64,000 nucleotides of DNA from an uncultured Bacteroidales bacterium (lineage in GTDB: Bacteria; Bacteroidota; Bacteroidia; Bacteroidales; UBA932): positions 1-64,000 of the forward strand of contig CALUPG010000005.1 in NCBI GenBank assembly GCA_944322565.1, given 5' to 3'. Shown one piece after another: positions 5,587 through 15,012 of this stretch. The notes beneath the pieces were generated by a model. The model made no database searches and was not told the origin of the DNA. It was given only the letters and a program-made list of their open reading frames with translations. The position numbers and the translations under genes are program-made. Positions within the stretch are counted from its first letter, which is position 1. Each line of letters opens with the position of its first letter.

Positions 5587-6480
5587 ATGAGTTTGAAAAT
5601 CGTAGTATTGGCAAAACAGGTTCCTGACACGCGCAATGTCGGGAAAGATGCCATGACAGCCGACGGCACCATCAACCGTGCGGCACTCCCTGCCATCTTC
5701 AACCCTGAAGACCTCAATGCTCTTGAGCAGGCACTCAGGCTGAAGGAATCGCATCCGGGGTCCACAGTGACCATGCTGACAATGGGACCGGGACGTGCGG
5801 CAGAAATCATTCGCGAAGGACTGTACCGCGGGGCTGACGGAGGATACCTGCTGACAGACCGGGCATTTGCAGGAGCCGACACTCTGGCCACCTCATACGC
5901 CCTGGCCACAGCCATCCGCAAAATCGGCGAATATGACCTCATCATCGGAGGAAGGCAGGCAATCGACGGCGACACCGCACAGGTAGGCCCGCAGGTTGCA
6001 GAAAAGCTCGGACTTGCCCAGGTCACCTACGCCGAGGAAATTCTTGATGTGGATGAAGCCGGCAAGAAAATCACTATCAAACGCCACATCGACGGAGGCG
6101 TGGAGACCGTAGTCGCTCCTCTTCCTCTAGTCATCACTGTAAACGGGAGCGCAGCTCCGTGCCGGCCGCGCAACGCAAAGCTTGTGCAGAAATACAAAAG
6201 GGCACTCGGGGCCCAGGAAAAAGCAGCCATAACCAAAGAAGGGGAAGCACTTCCATACGCAGACCTCTATGACAGAAAGCCTTATCTCAATATCACTGAA
6301 TGGAGCACTGCAGATGTCGGTGCAGACCTTGAACAATGCGGTCTGAGCGGATCTCCGACAAAAGTAAAGGCAATCCAGAACATTTCGTTCCAGGCCAAGG
6401 AGAGCAAGACTATGACCGGAAGCGACAAGGATGTCGAGGGTCTGATTACAGAACTTTTAGCAAACCATACGATAGGATAG
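5587..6480 (+). CDS. etfB: Electron transfer flavoprotein, beta subunit
   Basis: A 297-residue ETF beta/FixA-type protein. The N-terminus (IVVLAKQVPDT) and the AMP-binding loop around residues 119-132 (GGRQAIDGDTAQVG) are characteristic. With the alpha subunit it forms a soluble FAD/AMP heterodimer that passes electrons between acyl-CoA dehydrogenase and other carriers. Genes for the alpha subunit (7 bases downstream) and an acyl-CoA dehydrogenase follow, so this is a classical etfBA-acd operon, as in short-chain acyl-CoA metabolism. The family includes bifurcating ETFs; whether this one bifurcates cannot be settled here. The leader carries a hairpin structure. Confidence 0.95.
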   Translation: MSLKIVVLAKQVPDTRNVGKDAMTADGTINRAALPAIFNPEDLNALEQALRLKESHPGSTVTMLTMGPGRAAEIIREGLYRGADGGYLLTDRAFAGADTLATSYALATAIRKIGEYDLIIGGRQAIDGDTAQVGPQVAEKLGLAQVTYAEEILDVDEAGKKITIKRHIDGGVETVVAPLPLVITVNGSAAPCRPRNAKLVQKYKRALGAQEKAAITKEGEALPYADLYDRKPYLNITEWSTADVGADLEQCGLSGSPTKVKAIQNISFQAKESKTMTGSDKDVEGLITELLANHTIG

Positions 6481-6487
6481 ACAAGTC

Positions 6488-7507
6488 ATGAACAACGTAT
6501 TCGTATATCTTGAAATAGAAGGCACTACAGTTGCCGATGTCAGCCTTGAACTGCTGACAAAGGGCCGCAAGCTCGCCGACAGGCTCGGATGTCAGCTTGA
6601 AGCCATTGCCGCTGGACACGGACTTGCCGGCATTGAGAAGCAGGTGATGCCTTTCGGCGTGGACAAGCTGCATGTGTTCGATGCACCGGGACTCTTCCCA
6701 TATACATCCCTGCCGCATTCCTCCATTCTCATTAACCTCTTCAAGGAAGAGAAACCTCAGATCTGCCTCATGGGAGCAACCGTCATCGGCCGTGACCTCG
6801 GCCCGCGCGTATCCTCCGCCCTCACAAGCGGACTTACCGCAGACTGCACATCCCTTGAAATCGGAGACCACGAGGACAAGAAGGCAGGCAAGGTCTATGA
6901 AAACCTGCTCTACCAGATCCGTCCGGCATTCGGAGGAAACATTGTGGCCACAATCGTCAATCCCGAGCACCGTCCGCAGATGGCGACAGTCCGCGAGGGT
7001 GTGATGAAGAAAGAGATTCTCGACGAGAACTACAAGGGAGAAGTCATCAGCCATGACGTGGCCAAATATGTCCATGACACCGACTATGTCGTAAAGGTCA
7101 TAGACCGTCATGTAGAAAAGGCAAAGCACAATCTCAAGGGTGCATCCATCGTCGTTGCCGGAGGCTACGGCATGGGGTCAAAGGAAGGATTCGACATGCT
7201 CTTCGAGCTTGCCCGGGAGCTCCATGCAGAAGTGGGTGCAAGCCGTGCAGCAGTGGACGCAGGCTTTGCAGACCATGACAGGCAGATAGGCCAGACCGGC
7301 GTGACAGTCCGCCCGAAGCTCTATATCGCATGCGGTATCAGCGGACAGATTCAGCACATCGCCGGAATGCAGGAGAGCAGCATCATCATTTCCATCAACA
7401 ATGATGAGAACGCCCCGATAAACGCAATAGCCGATTATGTCATCAACGGAACCGTCGAGGAAGTAATTCCAAAGATGATCAAGTATTACAAATCTCACAG
7501 CAAATAG
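6488..7507 (+). CDS. etfA: Electron transfer flavoprotein, alpha subunit
   Basis: A 339-residue ETF alpha/FixB-type subunit. The C-terminal FAD domain shows its key segments: GASRAAVDAG (about residue 247), RQIGQTG, the stretch PKLYIACGISGQIQH that contacts the flavin, and the final IN-x-D-x-x-API. The N-terminal alpha/beta domain is complete. It starts 7 bases after etfB and ends 3 bases before the dehydrogenase gene, so all three are co-transcribed. It should bind the redox-active FAD that receives electrons from the neighbouring acyl-CoA dehydrogenase. Confidence 0.95.
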   Translation: MNNVFVYLEIEGTTVADVSLELLTKGRKLADRLGCQLEAIAAGHGLAGIEKQVMPFGVDKLHVFDAPGLFPYTSLPHSSILINLFKEEKPQICLMGATVIGRDLGPRVSSALTSGLTADCTSLEIGDHEDKKAGKVYENLLYQIRPAFGGNIVATIVNPEHRPQMATVREGVMKKEILDENYKGEVISHDVAKYVHDTDYVVKVIDRHVEKAKHNLKGASIVVAGGYGMGSKEGFDMLFELARELHAEVGASRAAVDAGFADHDRQIGQTGVTVRPKLYIACGISGQIQHIAGMQESSIIISINNDENAPINAIADYVINGTVEEVIPKMIKYYKSHSK

Positions 7508-7510
7508 AAT

Positions 7511-9217
7511 ATGGCGAATTTCTATACAGAACACCCGGAACTGCGCTACCACCTCAACAATCCGATGATGGAGCGCATCTGCGAGCTCAAGGAGCGCAAC
7601 TACAGGGACAAGGATGAATACGACTATGCTCCGCAGGACTATGCGGATGCCATGGATTCGTATGACAAAGTACTGGAAATCACCGGGGAAATCACCGGGG
7701 AAGTCATTGCCGCCAATGCAGAGAGTGTTGACCTTGAGGGGCCTCACTGTGCTGACGGGCGTGTGGAATATGCCAGCGGCACAAAAGTGAACATGGACGC
7801 GATGGTCAAGGCCGGACTGAACGGCATGACCATGCCGCGCAGATTCGGAGGACTCAACTTCCCTATCACTCCTTACACGATGTGCGCAGAAATCGTCGCT
7901 GCGGCAGATGCCGGCTTCAGCAACATCTGGTCACTCCAGGACTGCATCGAGACGCTCTATGAGTTCGGCAACGAGGACCAGCACAGCCGTTTCATCCCGC
8001 GCATCTGTGCAGGGGAGACAATGTCCATGGACCTCACGGAGCCGGATGCCGGTTCCGACCTCCAGAGCGTGATGCTCAAGGCCACTTTCGATGAGGAGAA
8101 CAACTGCTGGAGACTGAACGGCGTGAAGCGTTTCATCACCAACGGAGACGCCGACCTTCATCTCGTGCTTGCCCGCTCGGAAGAAGGCACAAAGGACGGA
8201 CGAGGCCTCTCAATGTTCATCTATGACAAGAGGGACGGCGGAGTCAATGTACGCCGCATCGAGAACAAGCTCGGTATCCATGGCTCACCTACATGCGAAC
8301 TCGTATACAAGAACGCAAGAGCAGAACTCTGCGGCGAGCGCAGGCTCGGCCTCATCAAATATGTAATGGCTCTCATGAACGGGGCCCGTCTCGGTATCGC
8401 CGCACAGAGTGTCGGCCTGAGCCAGGCAGCCTACAATGAGGCTCTCGCATACGCAAAGGACCGCAAGCAGTTCGGCAAGGCTATCATTGAATTCCCTGCC
8501 GTATACGACATGCTTTCCACCATCAAGGCAAAGCTTGACGCAGGACGCGCGCTTCTGTACCAGACATCACGCTATGTGGACATCTACAAGGCACTGGACG
8601 ACATCGCCCGCGAACGCAAGCTCACCCCTGAGGAGCGTCAGGAGCAGAAGAAATATGCCAAGCTGGCAGACGCCTTCACTCCTCTGGCAAAGGGAATGAA
8701 CTCCGAATATGCCAACCAGAACACATACGACTGTATCCAGGTTCACGGCGGCAGCGGCTTCATGCTTGAATATACCTGCCAGCGCATCTACCGCGACGCC
8801 CGCATCACAAGCATCTACGAAGGTACCACCCAGCTCCAGACAGTAGCTGCAATCCGCTATGTCACCAACGGCTCATACCTCGCCACCCTGCGCGACTACG
8901 AGCAGATTGAGTGCTCAGAGGAGATGAAGCCTCTGCTCGAGAGGGTAAAGGCCATGACCGACAAGTTCGAGGCCTGCACCAACCTCGTCAAGGAAGCCGG
9001 CGACCAGGAGTTCCACGACTTCATGGCCCGCAGGCTCTACGAGATGGCTGCCGTCTGCGTGATGTCGCACCTCATCATCCAGGATGCCACCCGTGCGCCG
9101 GAGATGTTCACCGAGTCCGCCAAGGTCTATGTGAACTACGCCGAGGCAGAAGTCGGGAAGCACAATGCCTTCATCACAGGCTTCAACAGGGAAGACATCG
9201 CCTGCTACAGGAAATAA
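7511..9217 (+). CDS. Acyl-CoA dehydrogenase with C-terminal extension
   Basis: A 568-residue FAD-dependent acyl-CoA dehydrogenase. Seen: TEPDAGSDLQ (about residue 176), the flavin-binding helix with KDRKQFGKAI (about 315), QVHGGSGF (about 409) and the catalytic-base segment IYEGTTQLQ (glutamate near 437). About 100 residues follow the catalytic core, as in the longer Bacteroidota and MmgC-like members; classical butyryl-CoA dehydrogenases are about 380 residues. With etfB and etfA it forms one operon and should pass electrons to that ETF. A short-chain substrate is plausible but not shown. Its 3' end faces trkH across a palindrome cluster. Confidence 0.93.
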   Translation: MANFYTEHPELRYHLNNPMMERICELKERNYRDKDEYDYAPQDYADAMDSYDKVLEITGEITGEVIAANAESVDLEGPHCADGRVEYASGTKVNMDAMVKAGLNGMTMPRRFGGLNFPITPYTMCAEIVAAADAGFSNIWSLQDCIETLYEFGNEDQHSRFIPRICAGETMSMDLTEPDAGSDLQSVMLKATFDEENNCWRLNGVKRFITNGDADLHLVLARSEEGTKDGRGLSMFIYDKRDGGVNVRRIENKLGIHGSPTCELVYKNARAELCGERRLGLIKYVMALMNGARLGIAAQSVGLSQAAYNEALAYAKDRKQFGKAIIEFPAVYDMLSTIKAKLDAGRALLYQTSRYVDIYKALDDIARERKLTPEERQEQKKYAKLADAFTPLAKGMNSEYANQNTYDCIQVHGGSGFMLEYTCQRIYRDARITSIYEGTTQLQTVAAIRYVTNGSYLATLRDYEQIECSEEMKPLLERVKAMTDKFEACTNLVKEAGDQEFHDFMARRLYEMAAVCVMSHLIIQDATRAPEMFTESAKVYVNYAEAEVGKHNAFITGFNREDIACYRK

Positions 9218-9227
9218 GTTTACAACT

Positions 9228-9371
9228 GCGCCCGACGGAGCCGAAAAAGCTTTCCACCGGGCGTGAATATACGGATTATCGCGCCCGGTGGCATTTTGAA
9301 ATAGCCGTCGGGCGCGATTTCATTGAAAAAGTGCGCCCGGTGGACAAGGAAAAGTATATCCACCGGGCGCA
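9228..9371. repeat. Cluster of GC-rich palindromes between acd and trkH
   Basis: Six copies of a (G)CGCCCGGTGG/(G)CGCCCGACGG unit in alternating orientation form three perfect stems: 11 bp at 9228-9238/9305-9315, 10 bp at 9254-9263/9282-9291 nested inside the first, and 13 bp at 9332-9344/9359-9371. They fill the convergent junction between the acyl-CoA dehydrogenase gene and trkH. They may work as a two-way terminator or be REP-like extragenic palindromes. Confidence 0.8.
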
Positions 9372-9412
9372 ATATATGAATGACACGCCTCAGCCAAAAG
9401 CAGCAGGAGACG

Positions 9413-10870
9413 CTACCGCTTCCAGAAAGAGGTCGTGAAAATCACGAAGAATGTGAAGAGCTCGAGACGGCCCACGAGCATGATGAACGAAAGGAATATC
9501 TTGCAGAAGCCGTTGAGCGATGAGAAGTTGGACATAGGGCCGACATCACCGAAGCCTGGCCCGACATTGCTCAGGCAGGTAATCACGGCACTGGTGGCGG
9601 TGACAATGTCCGTGAAGCAGGACATCACGATACTGCCTATCACGAAGGTAAACATGTACATGCAGAAGAAGCTCATTATGCTGCTCAGCAGTTCCGGGCG
9701 GACGCTTTTGCCGTTGTACTTGACATTTATGACGCCATTTGGATGGATGATGCGCTTGAGCTCATTCATTGCGTTTTTGAAAAGGAGAAGGATACGCACG
9801 CATTTGATGCCTCCGACAGTCGAGCCTGCGGAGCCTCCGATGAAGAGGATTATGAACAGCAGCATCTGGGCGGCATAAGGCCAATACAGATAGTCGGCAG
9901 AAGCGAATCCAGTAGTCGTCAATATTGTCACGACCTGGAAAAAGGCATCCCTGATACACCTCTCAATACTTGAATATTCTTCCTGATGCCCGCTGAAAAA
10001 CAGCATGGCGGCAATGACAAGGGAAACAGTCACCGTGATGCCTGTATAGAGGCGGAACTCCTCATCCTTGAAAAGGTGCGAAGGTTTTCCCTTGAAAAGG
10101 GCGTAGAGAAGCGCATAATTGGTCCCTCCGATGAACATGAAGGCCGTAATCACATACTGGATATAGGCCGAATCCCAGAAAGCGAGACTGGCGGTCTTGG
10201 TTGAATAGCCTCCCGTCGCCATACAGGCAAATGAATGGCATACGGCGTCAAAAAGGTTCATCCCTCCGAACATCAGCATCACCGTTTCCGCTGCTGTCAG
10301 GCCAATGTACATTATATACATCCGGCGGGCGGTAGAATGGAATGTGAATGAGAATTTGTCATGCATCGGCCCGGGCACTTCGGCCACATAAAGGTCCCTG
10401 CCTTCGATTCCGAGACTCGGAAGTATCGCCAGCAATATCACCACTATTCCGAGTCCTCCCATCCACTGGGTAAGGGACCTCCAGAAAAGTGAAGCATGCG
10501 GCAGCACCTCCACTTCATTGAGGATGGACGAGCCTGTAGTGGTGAAACCGGACATGACTTCAAAGAATGCATCAGGAAATGACGGTATACTGCCGCTTAT
10601 CATCAGCGGGAGACTCCCGAATACAGTGAACAGAATCCATATCAGCGACACTATCAGATATCCGTCCCGCTTTGTCAGGGTCCTGTCCTTGACTCGCGTG
10701 GAAAAAATGAGCACCAGGGAGACGGCCATTGTCACCGCCGCAGAAATCAGGAAGGCATCGGCATCATGCTCCTTATAAATCAGCGCAACGCCCATGCACA
10801 GAAGGAAGGCAATGCTCTCCACGAAGAGAAGCCTTCCCAGAATATTCACTATAAAGCGGAAATTTATCAT
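9413..10870 (-). CDS. trkH: Trk-type potassium uptake membrane subunit
   Basis: A 485-residue polytopic membrane protein. The four half-filters of the TrkH/KtrB family are visible: GFTTTGSS (about residue 110), MATGGYST, TTTGFAS and SNVGPGFG, the last three being degenerate as usual. It forms the K+-translocating pore of the Trk system, gated by the TrkA subunit encoded 18 bases upstream on the same strand. The ATG at 10870 gives a membrane helix from the first residues. It is transcribed with trkA and ends at the palindrome cluster shared with the acyl-CoA dehydrogenase gene. Confidence 0.95.
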   Translation of the reverse strand: MINFRFIVNILGRLLFVESIAFLLCMGVALIYKEHDADAFLISAAVTMAVSLVLIFSTRVKDRTLTKRDGYLIVSLIWILFTVFGSLPLMISGSIPSFPDAFFEVMSGFTTTGSSILNEVEVLPHASLFWRSLTQWMGGLGIVVILLAILPSLGIEGRDLYVAEVPGPMHDKFSFTFHSTARRMYIMYIGLTAAETVMLMFGGMNLFDAVCHSFACMATGGYSTKTASLAFWDSAYIQYVITAFMFIGGTNYALLYALFKGKPSHLFKDEEFRLYTGITVTVSLVIAAMLFFSGHQEEYSSIERCIRDAFFQVVTILTTTGFASADYLYWPYAAQMLLFIILFIGGSAGSTVGGIKCVRILLLFKNAMNELKRIIHPNGVINVKYNGKSVRPELLSSIMSFFCMYMFTFVIGSIVMSCFTDIVTATSAVITCLSNVGPGFGDVGPMSNFSSLNGFCKIFLSFIMLVGRLELFTFFVIFTTSFWKR

Positions 10871-10888
10871 ATCTCTAAACTGCCGGGG

Positions 10889-12232
10889 TCATTTCCGGAA
10901 CATCCGAAGAACTTTCTTGACTGCCGACGGCAAGGCGAATATCACTACATCATCACCGGCCTGTATCCGGACATCACCCTTTGCTATGACAGCTTCCCCG
11001 TTACGGATAATACCTCCCACATTGGCATTGTCGGGAAAATCCAGTTCGGCAAGCGTGCCCTGAGTGATTCTTGCCCCTTCCTCCACAGTCACCTCAAATA
11101 CTTCAGCCTCTGAAAATGTCACGAATTTCAGATGCTTGACATTGACATTGATTGTATAACGGTAGATGTTGGCAGCCGCAATCAGCTTGGTGTTGATGAG
11201 CGTACCTATGCCGAGATTTTCCGCAAGGTCAGTATAGTCAAGGTTCTCGACTTCAGCCACAGTCTTCTTCACACCGAGCTTCTTGGCAAGAAGACAGGTC
11301 AGTATATTGGTCTCGGAAGAGCCTGTCAGACATACGAAAGCCTCGGTGTTGCGGATGCCTTCTTCCCTCAGCAGGGCCAGGTCGCGGCCGTCTCCGTTTA
11401 TCACAAGCGTCGACTTGAGCTTGTCCGCCAGTTCAAAGCAGCGTTCTCTGTCCTTCTCTATCAGCTTGACATTGTAGTGCTGCTCCAGAAGAGATGCGGC
11501 CTTGAAACCGATGCGAGAGCCGCCGACTATGATTATGTTCTTGATTTCAAACCTTGATTTTCCGCAGATAGAATATATCTCCGGAATATACATCGGCTTT
11601 GTGACGAAAAACGCAAGATCCCCGTAGCGGAAATAGTCATTTCCCCTCGGGATGACAGTCTGGTCTCCCCTCTTGATTGCCACTACGCGGAAATTGTCGG
11701 TCCCGTAAGCCTGGGCTGTCTTAGCCAGCGTCAGATTGAGGACCGGTGCATTTTCCCAGATTTTTATGGCCAGAAGCTGAAGCCGCCCGTCAGAAAATTC
11801 ATGCTGCTGCCTGGTTCCTGCAAGCTTGAGTGCGGAAACGATTTCCTCCGCAGCCAGACGCTCCGGATAAATCATTGAATCAATGCCCACCGTCCTCATG
11901 TACTCACGGTTGGCATCCTCAAGATATTCGCTGTTGTTGACCCTCGTGATTGTATACTTGGCGCCAAGATGCTTGGCAAGTATGGAGGAATTGATGTTCA
12001 GGTCCTCCTGATGGTTGACGGCTATAAAAAGGTCACAGTCGCGGACTCCGGCATCCTCAAGTGCACCTATCGATGTGCAGGAAGCCTCCTCTGCAAGTAT
12101 GTCCAGCTGTGACTCAAGTTGTTCAAGCTTCTCATGATCACTGTCAATCAGCATGATGCTGTGATCCTGCCTGCTGAGCATTTTTGCCAGATGCGTGCCG
12201 ACTTCACCGGCCCCGGCTATGACTATCTTCAT
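10889..12232 (-). CDS. trkA: Trk system NAD-binding regulatory subunit
   Basis: A 447-residue peripheral membrane protein with two RCK units, each an N-terminal NAD-binding Rossmann fold and a TrkA-C domain. The first Rossmann motif is GAGEVGTHLAK at the very start; the second is near residue 233 (VGGSRIGFKAA). I chose the ATG at 12232 because it puts the Rossmann strand (MKIVIAGAGEVG) at the N-terminus; an upstream ATG at 12259 would add nine residues. It gates the TrkH channel in response to nucleotides. The gene is followed by trkH and has its own promoter at 12285-12314. Confidence 0.93.
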   Translation of the reverse strand: MKIVIAGAGEVGTHLAKMLSRQDHSIMLIDSDHEKLEQLESQLDILAEEASCTSIGALEDAGVRDCDLFIAVNHQEDLNINSSILAKHLGAKYTITRVNNSEYLEDANREYMRTVGIDSMIYPERLAAEEIVSALKLAGTRQQHEFSDGRLQLLAIKIWENAPVLNLTLAKTAQAYGTDNFRVVAIKRGDQTVIPRGNDYFRYGDLAFFVTKPMYIPEIYSICGKSRFEIKNIIIVGGSRIGFKAASLLEQHYNVKLIEKDRERCFELADKLKSTLVINGDGRDLALLREEGIRNTEAFVCLTGSSETNILTCLLAKKLGVKKTVAEVENLDYTDLAENLGIGTLINTKLIAAANIYRYTINVNVKHLKFVTFSEAEVFEVTVEEGARITQGTLAELDFPDNANVGGIIRNGEAVIAKGDVRIQAGDDVVIFALPSAVKKVLRMFRK

Positions 12233-12284
12233 GGCTCGTTTCTTAAAAATATCCGGCAAAATAAGGCATTATATTTCAATCTGC

Positions 12285-12314
12285 CAAACCTAATTTGCAA
12301 AAGGAAGCCACAAA
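12285..12314 (-). promoter_or_regulatory. Promoter for trkA-trkH
   Basis: On the minus strand TTTTG/TTTG (complement of CAAAA at 12311-12314) is followed 18 bases later by TAGGTTTG (12285-12292), close to the Bacteroidota consensus. It lies between the regulator gene stop at 12322 and the trkA start. Confidence 0.55.
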
Positions 12315-12321
12315 AATGAAG

Positions 12322-12957
12322 TCACCGGTTGATAGGAATAAGCCCCATGGAGACCCCTGTCATCACAAGGTCCGCGGCATTCTTCGCATTGAGTTTCTCC
12401 ATCAGATGGCGGCGATGCGTGTCAACAGTATTGACCGATATGCACAAGGCCGTGGATATCTCATTGTTTGACAATCCTTCAGAAATCAGCTTAAGTACAT
12501 CGAGCTCACGCGGGGTAACATTGTCTTCGCTGAGAATCCCGGAATCGCACATCCCGGCAACCTCATCACAAAAATATTTATTTCCGGCCAGGACATTGGC
12601 CACAGCATCGACAATTGCTGATGAGTCGAGGGACTTGAACAGAATGGCATCGACATCGGAATTGAGAAGCTGCTTTACAAACCACAGCTCCTCGTGCATG
12701 GTATTGACTATAATCCGCAGCCCGGGACAAAGAGATTTTAGCTGCGATATCATGTCTAGTCCGGAGACATCCGGAAGACCTATATCGAGAATCACAACAT
12801 CAAAGTGAGTTTTTGCCAACAATTCAAGGGCAGCGGTGCCTGAATTTGCATCCGCTATGACTGCGTTAGGAAAATCAGCCTTCAGGATGTCTTTAAGTGC
12901 TTTCAGTACAAGAAAATGGTCATCGACCACAAGAATATGTGCATCAATTTCTTCCAT
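12322..12957 (-). CDS. NarL/LuxR-family response regulator
   Basis: A 211-residue two-domain response regulator. The receiver domain has the acidic pair in HILVVDDH (about residue 12-15), the phospho-acceptor aspartate in VVILDIGLPD (about 58) and a lysine in LFKSLD (about 108). The LuxR-type helix-turn-helix is at about 145-205 (TPRELDVLKLISEGLSNNEI, VNTVDTHRRHL). The frame opens further upstream to 13020, but ATG 12957 gives the normal receiver start. The gene lies 84 bases after a histidine kinase of the matching HisKA_3 class, so the two are almost certainly partners. Target genes are not evident. Confidence 0.92.
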   Translation of the reverse strand: MEEIDAHILVVDDHFLVLKALKDILKADFPNAVIADANSGTAALELLAKTHFDVVILDIGLPDVSGLDMISQLKSLCPGLRIIVNTMHEELWFVKQLLNSDVDAILFKSLDSSAIVDAVANVLAGNKYFCDEVAGMCDSGILSEDNVTPRELDVLKLISEGLSNNEISTALCISVNTVDTHRRHLMEKLNAKNAADLVMTGVSMGLIPINR

Positions 12958-13041
12958 CTGACAAGTCGCGGTTTCAGAATATTTTGCAAAGAAACTGCAA
13001 TCATGCCAAAAACGCATCACGCAAATACATGATTTTCATTG

Positions 13042-15012
13042 TCATTTCAAACACTGGCGACGCCTGTAAAGAGGTACCGAAAGAGAGAAATGCTGCCCGA
13101 AGTCTCCTTCCCCAAATGAAAGAGTTGCTCCTATGGACTTTACTCTTTCCCTGATTACCGACATCCCTATTCCTTTGGTATTCCTTCCGCCGCGCACTGT
13201 TTCAGGCAGTTTTGCCGTGCCGTCGGAATCAAAGTCCAGGCTCAGCATCCTGCGGTTCAGGCGCAGGATGATGTCCACATTTCTTGCACCGGAATGCCGC
13301 ACGATATTCGAAAGCAATTCCTGGAATATTCTGTATGTCTCATATGATATGTTATCCGGAATATTCCTCCATTCATTTCCGTCCGCAGACTTCTCAAATC
13401 TGAAAGAGATTTCCGAATGGGCGGAGAATTTCCCGACATACGAATCCATTATCTCATCAAGCGATGCAAAACGGAATTCCGGAGGCATGAGTTCATGAGA
13501 AATGTATCTGACATCGGCACGCAGTTTCTCAATCATTTCAATTATGTCATTCCCGGCTTCACATTCGCCTTTTCTGCTGATGGCCTTCATCTGCAGACCG
13601 ATTCCGAGCAGATCATTGCAGACTCCGTCATGAAGGTCCTCGGCAATTCTGAGCCGTTCTTTCTCAAGGCCTTCAATATATTTCTGGGCCAGCATCAGCT
13701 CTTCATACCGTTTCCTGCCCCGGCTCCAGAACACATAGTATATCAAGCCGGCCACAGATGCCAGCATCAGAATGACGGCCGTCATCAGCCACTGGATACG
13801 GGCAGACCTCTCTCTTATCCGGTCCGTCTCAAGCCTGGATATCTCCAGGTCCTTTACCCTTGTGTCATATTTCACCGACCATTCGGAAAGCTGGCTCTGA
13901 ATCGCATCGTCGCGGAGACTGTCAGAAGCAGAAATTGCATTCTCATAGCATGATGAAGCCTCGGCAAACATGTTCATCGCCATATAATTCCGTGCCATGC
14001 AGAGCCACAGGATATCCGGTGCCGACTGCTCGTTCTTACCTGAAGAAGCAAGCAGTTCAGAAAGTATCCTGTTGCTCTCGCTGTATTTTCCTACAGATGC
14101 AAACACCTTTGCCTCAGTCTCCTTGTACCCGAGCACTTCCGGAAGATTCTCCGGCAGATTCCTCATGAGTATAACGGCTTCCCGGTCATAGAACTCAACT
14201 GAATCCCTTTCTCCCGTATAGTTGAACATCGCAAGAATATAGGTCAGGACCTTGAGCTCATATTTCGGCTGCCCCAATTTTCTGGCTTTCGCCAAGGCCT
14301 CGCGAAGAATCTTCACGCTCTCTTCATAATTCCCCTTTTTCGCCAGTATCGCCCCTACCGTCGAATAGGCATATATGACATCGTCCGGGTCTGTATCTTC
14401 ATCTGACACTTCCACGGCTTCCCTTGCATATGCCTCCGCTTCGTCAAGTCTTGAATATGACACATACAATACGGCTATGTTTGTCAGGACATGACACAGC
14501 TCGGACGACACTCCGTCTTCTCCGTCAAGAAGATCCACCGCCCTGTTATAATAATGGAGAGCCGAATCCAGTTCCGCCTTTCTCTTCCATGAAAGTCCGA
14601 TTGAGGCAAGGAGAGAACTCCGTATTCCTGCACTGCAGCCGAGTCTGGCAGCCTCCGAATATGCATGCAGATGAGCACGGATGCTTTCATCCATCTGTCC
14701 GAGAGAAAATCTTGCCTCCGCAATATTGGTAAGGAGGCCTACATAAAGTTCGGGATTGTCCGGGCCGGCATACTTCAGTCCTTCATTACAGCAGAACAGG
14801 ACACTGTCTGCATTTTTATCTGAATAATACACACTTCTCTCAAGCCAGACAGAAGCCAGGGAATCCTTCTGACTGTCGGAATGCTGAATCTTCCCCTTGC
14901 CCTCCGGAGTCATGTCAAAAGCCGGCAGGACGGCAACCGGAATAATTATGGCCGACGCCACGGATATTATGCGAAAGGTTATCTTCATAGGCGGCTCCGG
15001 GCAGTCAATCAT
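13042..15012 (-). CDS. TPR-containing sensor histidine kinase (HisKA_3)
   Basis: A 656-residue membrane histidine kinase. The N-terminus carries a signal or anchor helix; residues about 60-390 are helical TPR-type repeats (for example LHYYNRAVDLLDG, AEAYAREAVEV), probably periplasmic. A membrane helix covers about 404-427. The dimerisation/phospho-acceptor box EDLHDGVCNDLLG (histidine near 457) is of the NarX/DegS class, and a HATPase domain ends the protein (GIGMSVIRERV). The ATG at 15012 overlaps the upstream peptidase stop as ATGA; a second ATG at 14988 is also possible. It is the likely partner of the LuxR-family regulator downstream. The signal is unknown. Confidence 0.92.
   Translation of the reverse strand: MIDCPEPPMKITFRIISVASAIIIPVAVLPAFDMTPEGKGKIQHSDSQKDSLASVWLERSVYYSDKNADSVLFCCNEGLKYAGPDNPELYVGLLTNIAEARFSLGQMDESIRAHLHAYSEAARLGCSAGIRSSLLASIGLSWKRKAELDSALHYYNRAVDLLDGEDGVSSELCHVLTNIAVLYVSYSRLDEAEAYAREAVEVSDEDTDPDDVIYAYSTVGAILAKKGNYEESVKILREALAKARKLGQPKYELKVLTYILAMFNYTGERDSVEFYDREAVILMRNLPENLPEVLGYKETEAKVFASVGKYSESNRILSELLASSGKNEQSAPDILWLCMARNYMAMNMFAEASSCYENAISASDSLRDDAIQSQLSEWSVKYDTRVKDLEISRLETDRIRERSARIQWLMTAVILMLASVAGLIYYVFWSRGRKRYEELMLAQKYIEGLEKERLRIAEDLHDGVCNDLLGIGLQMKAISRKGECEAGNDIIEMIEKLRADVRYISHELMPPEFRFASLDEIMDSYVGKFSAHSEISFRFEKSADGNEWRNIPDNISYETYRIFQELLSNIVRHSGARNVDIILRLNRRMLSLDFDSDGTAKLPETVRGGRNTKGIGMSVIRERVKSIGATLSFGEGDFGQHFSLSVPLYRRRQCLK

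Noticed and set aside
6446..7129. 227-codon minus-strand open frame
   Set aside because: It is antisense to etfA, which is clearly real; the frame is Val/His/Cys-rich and unlike a protein.
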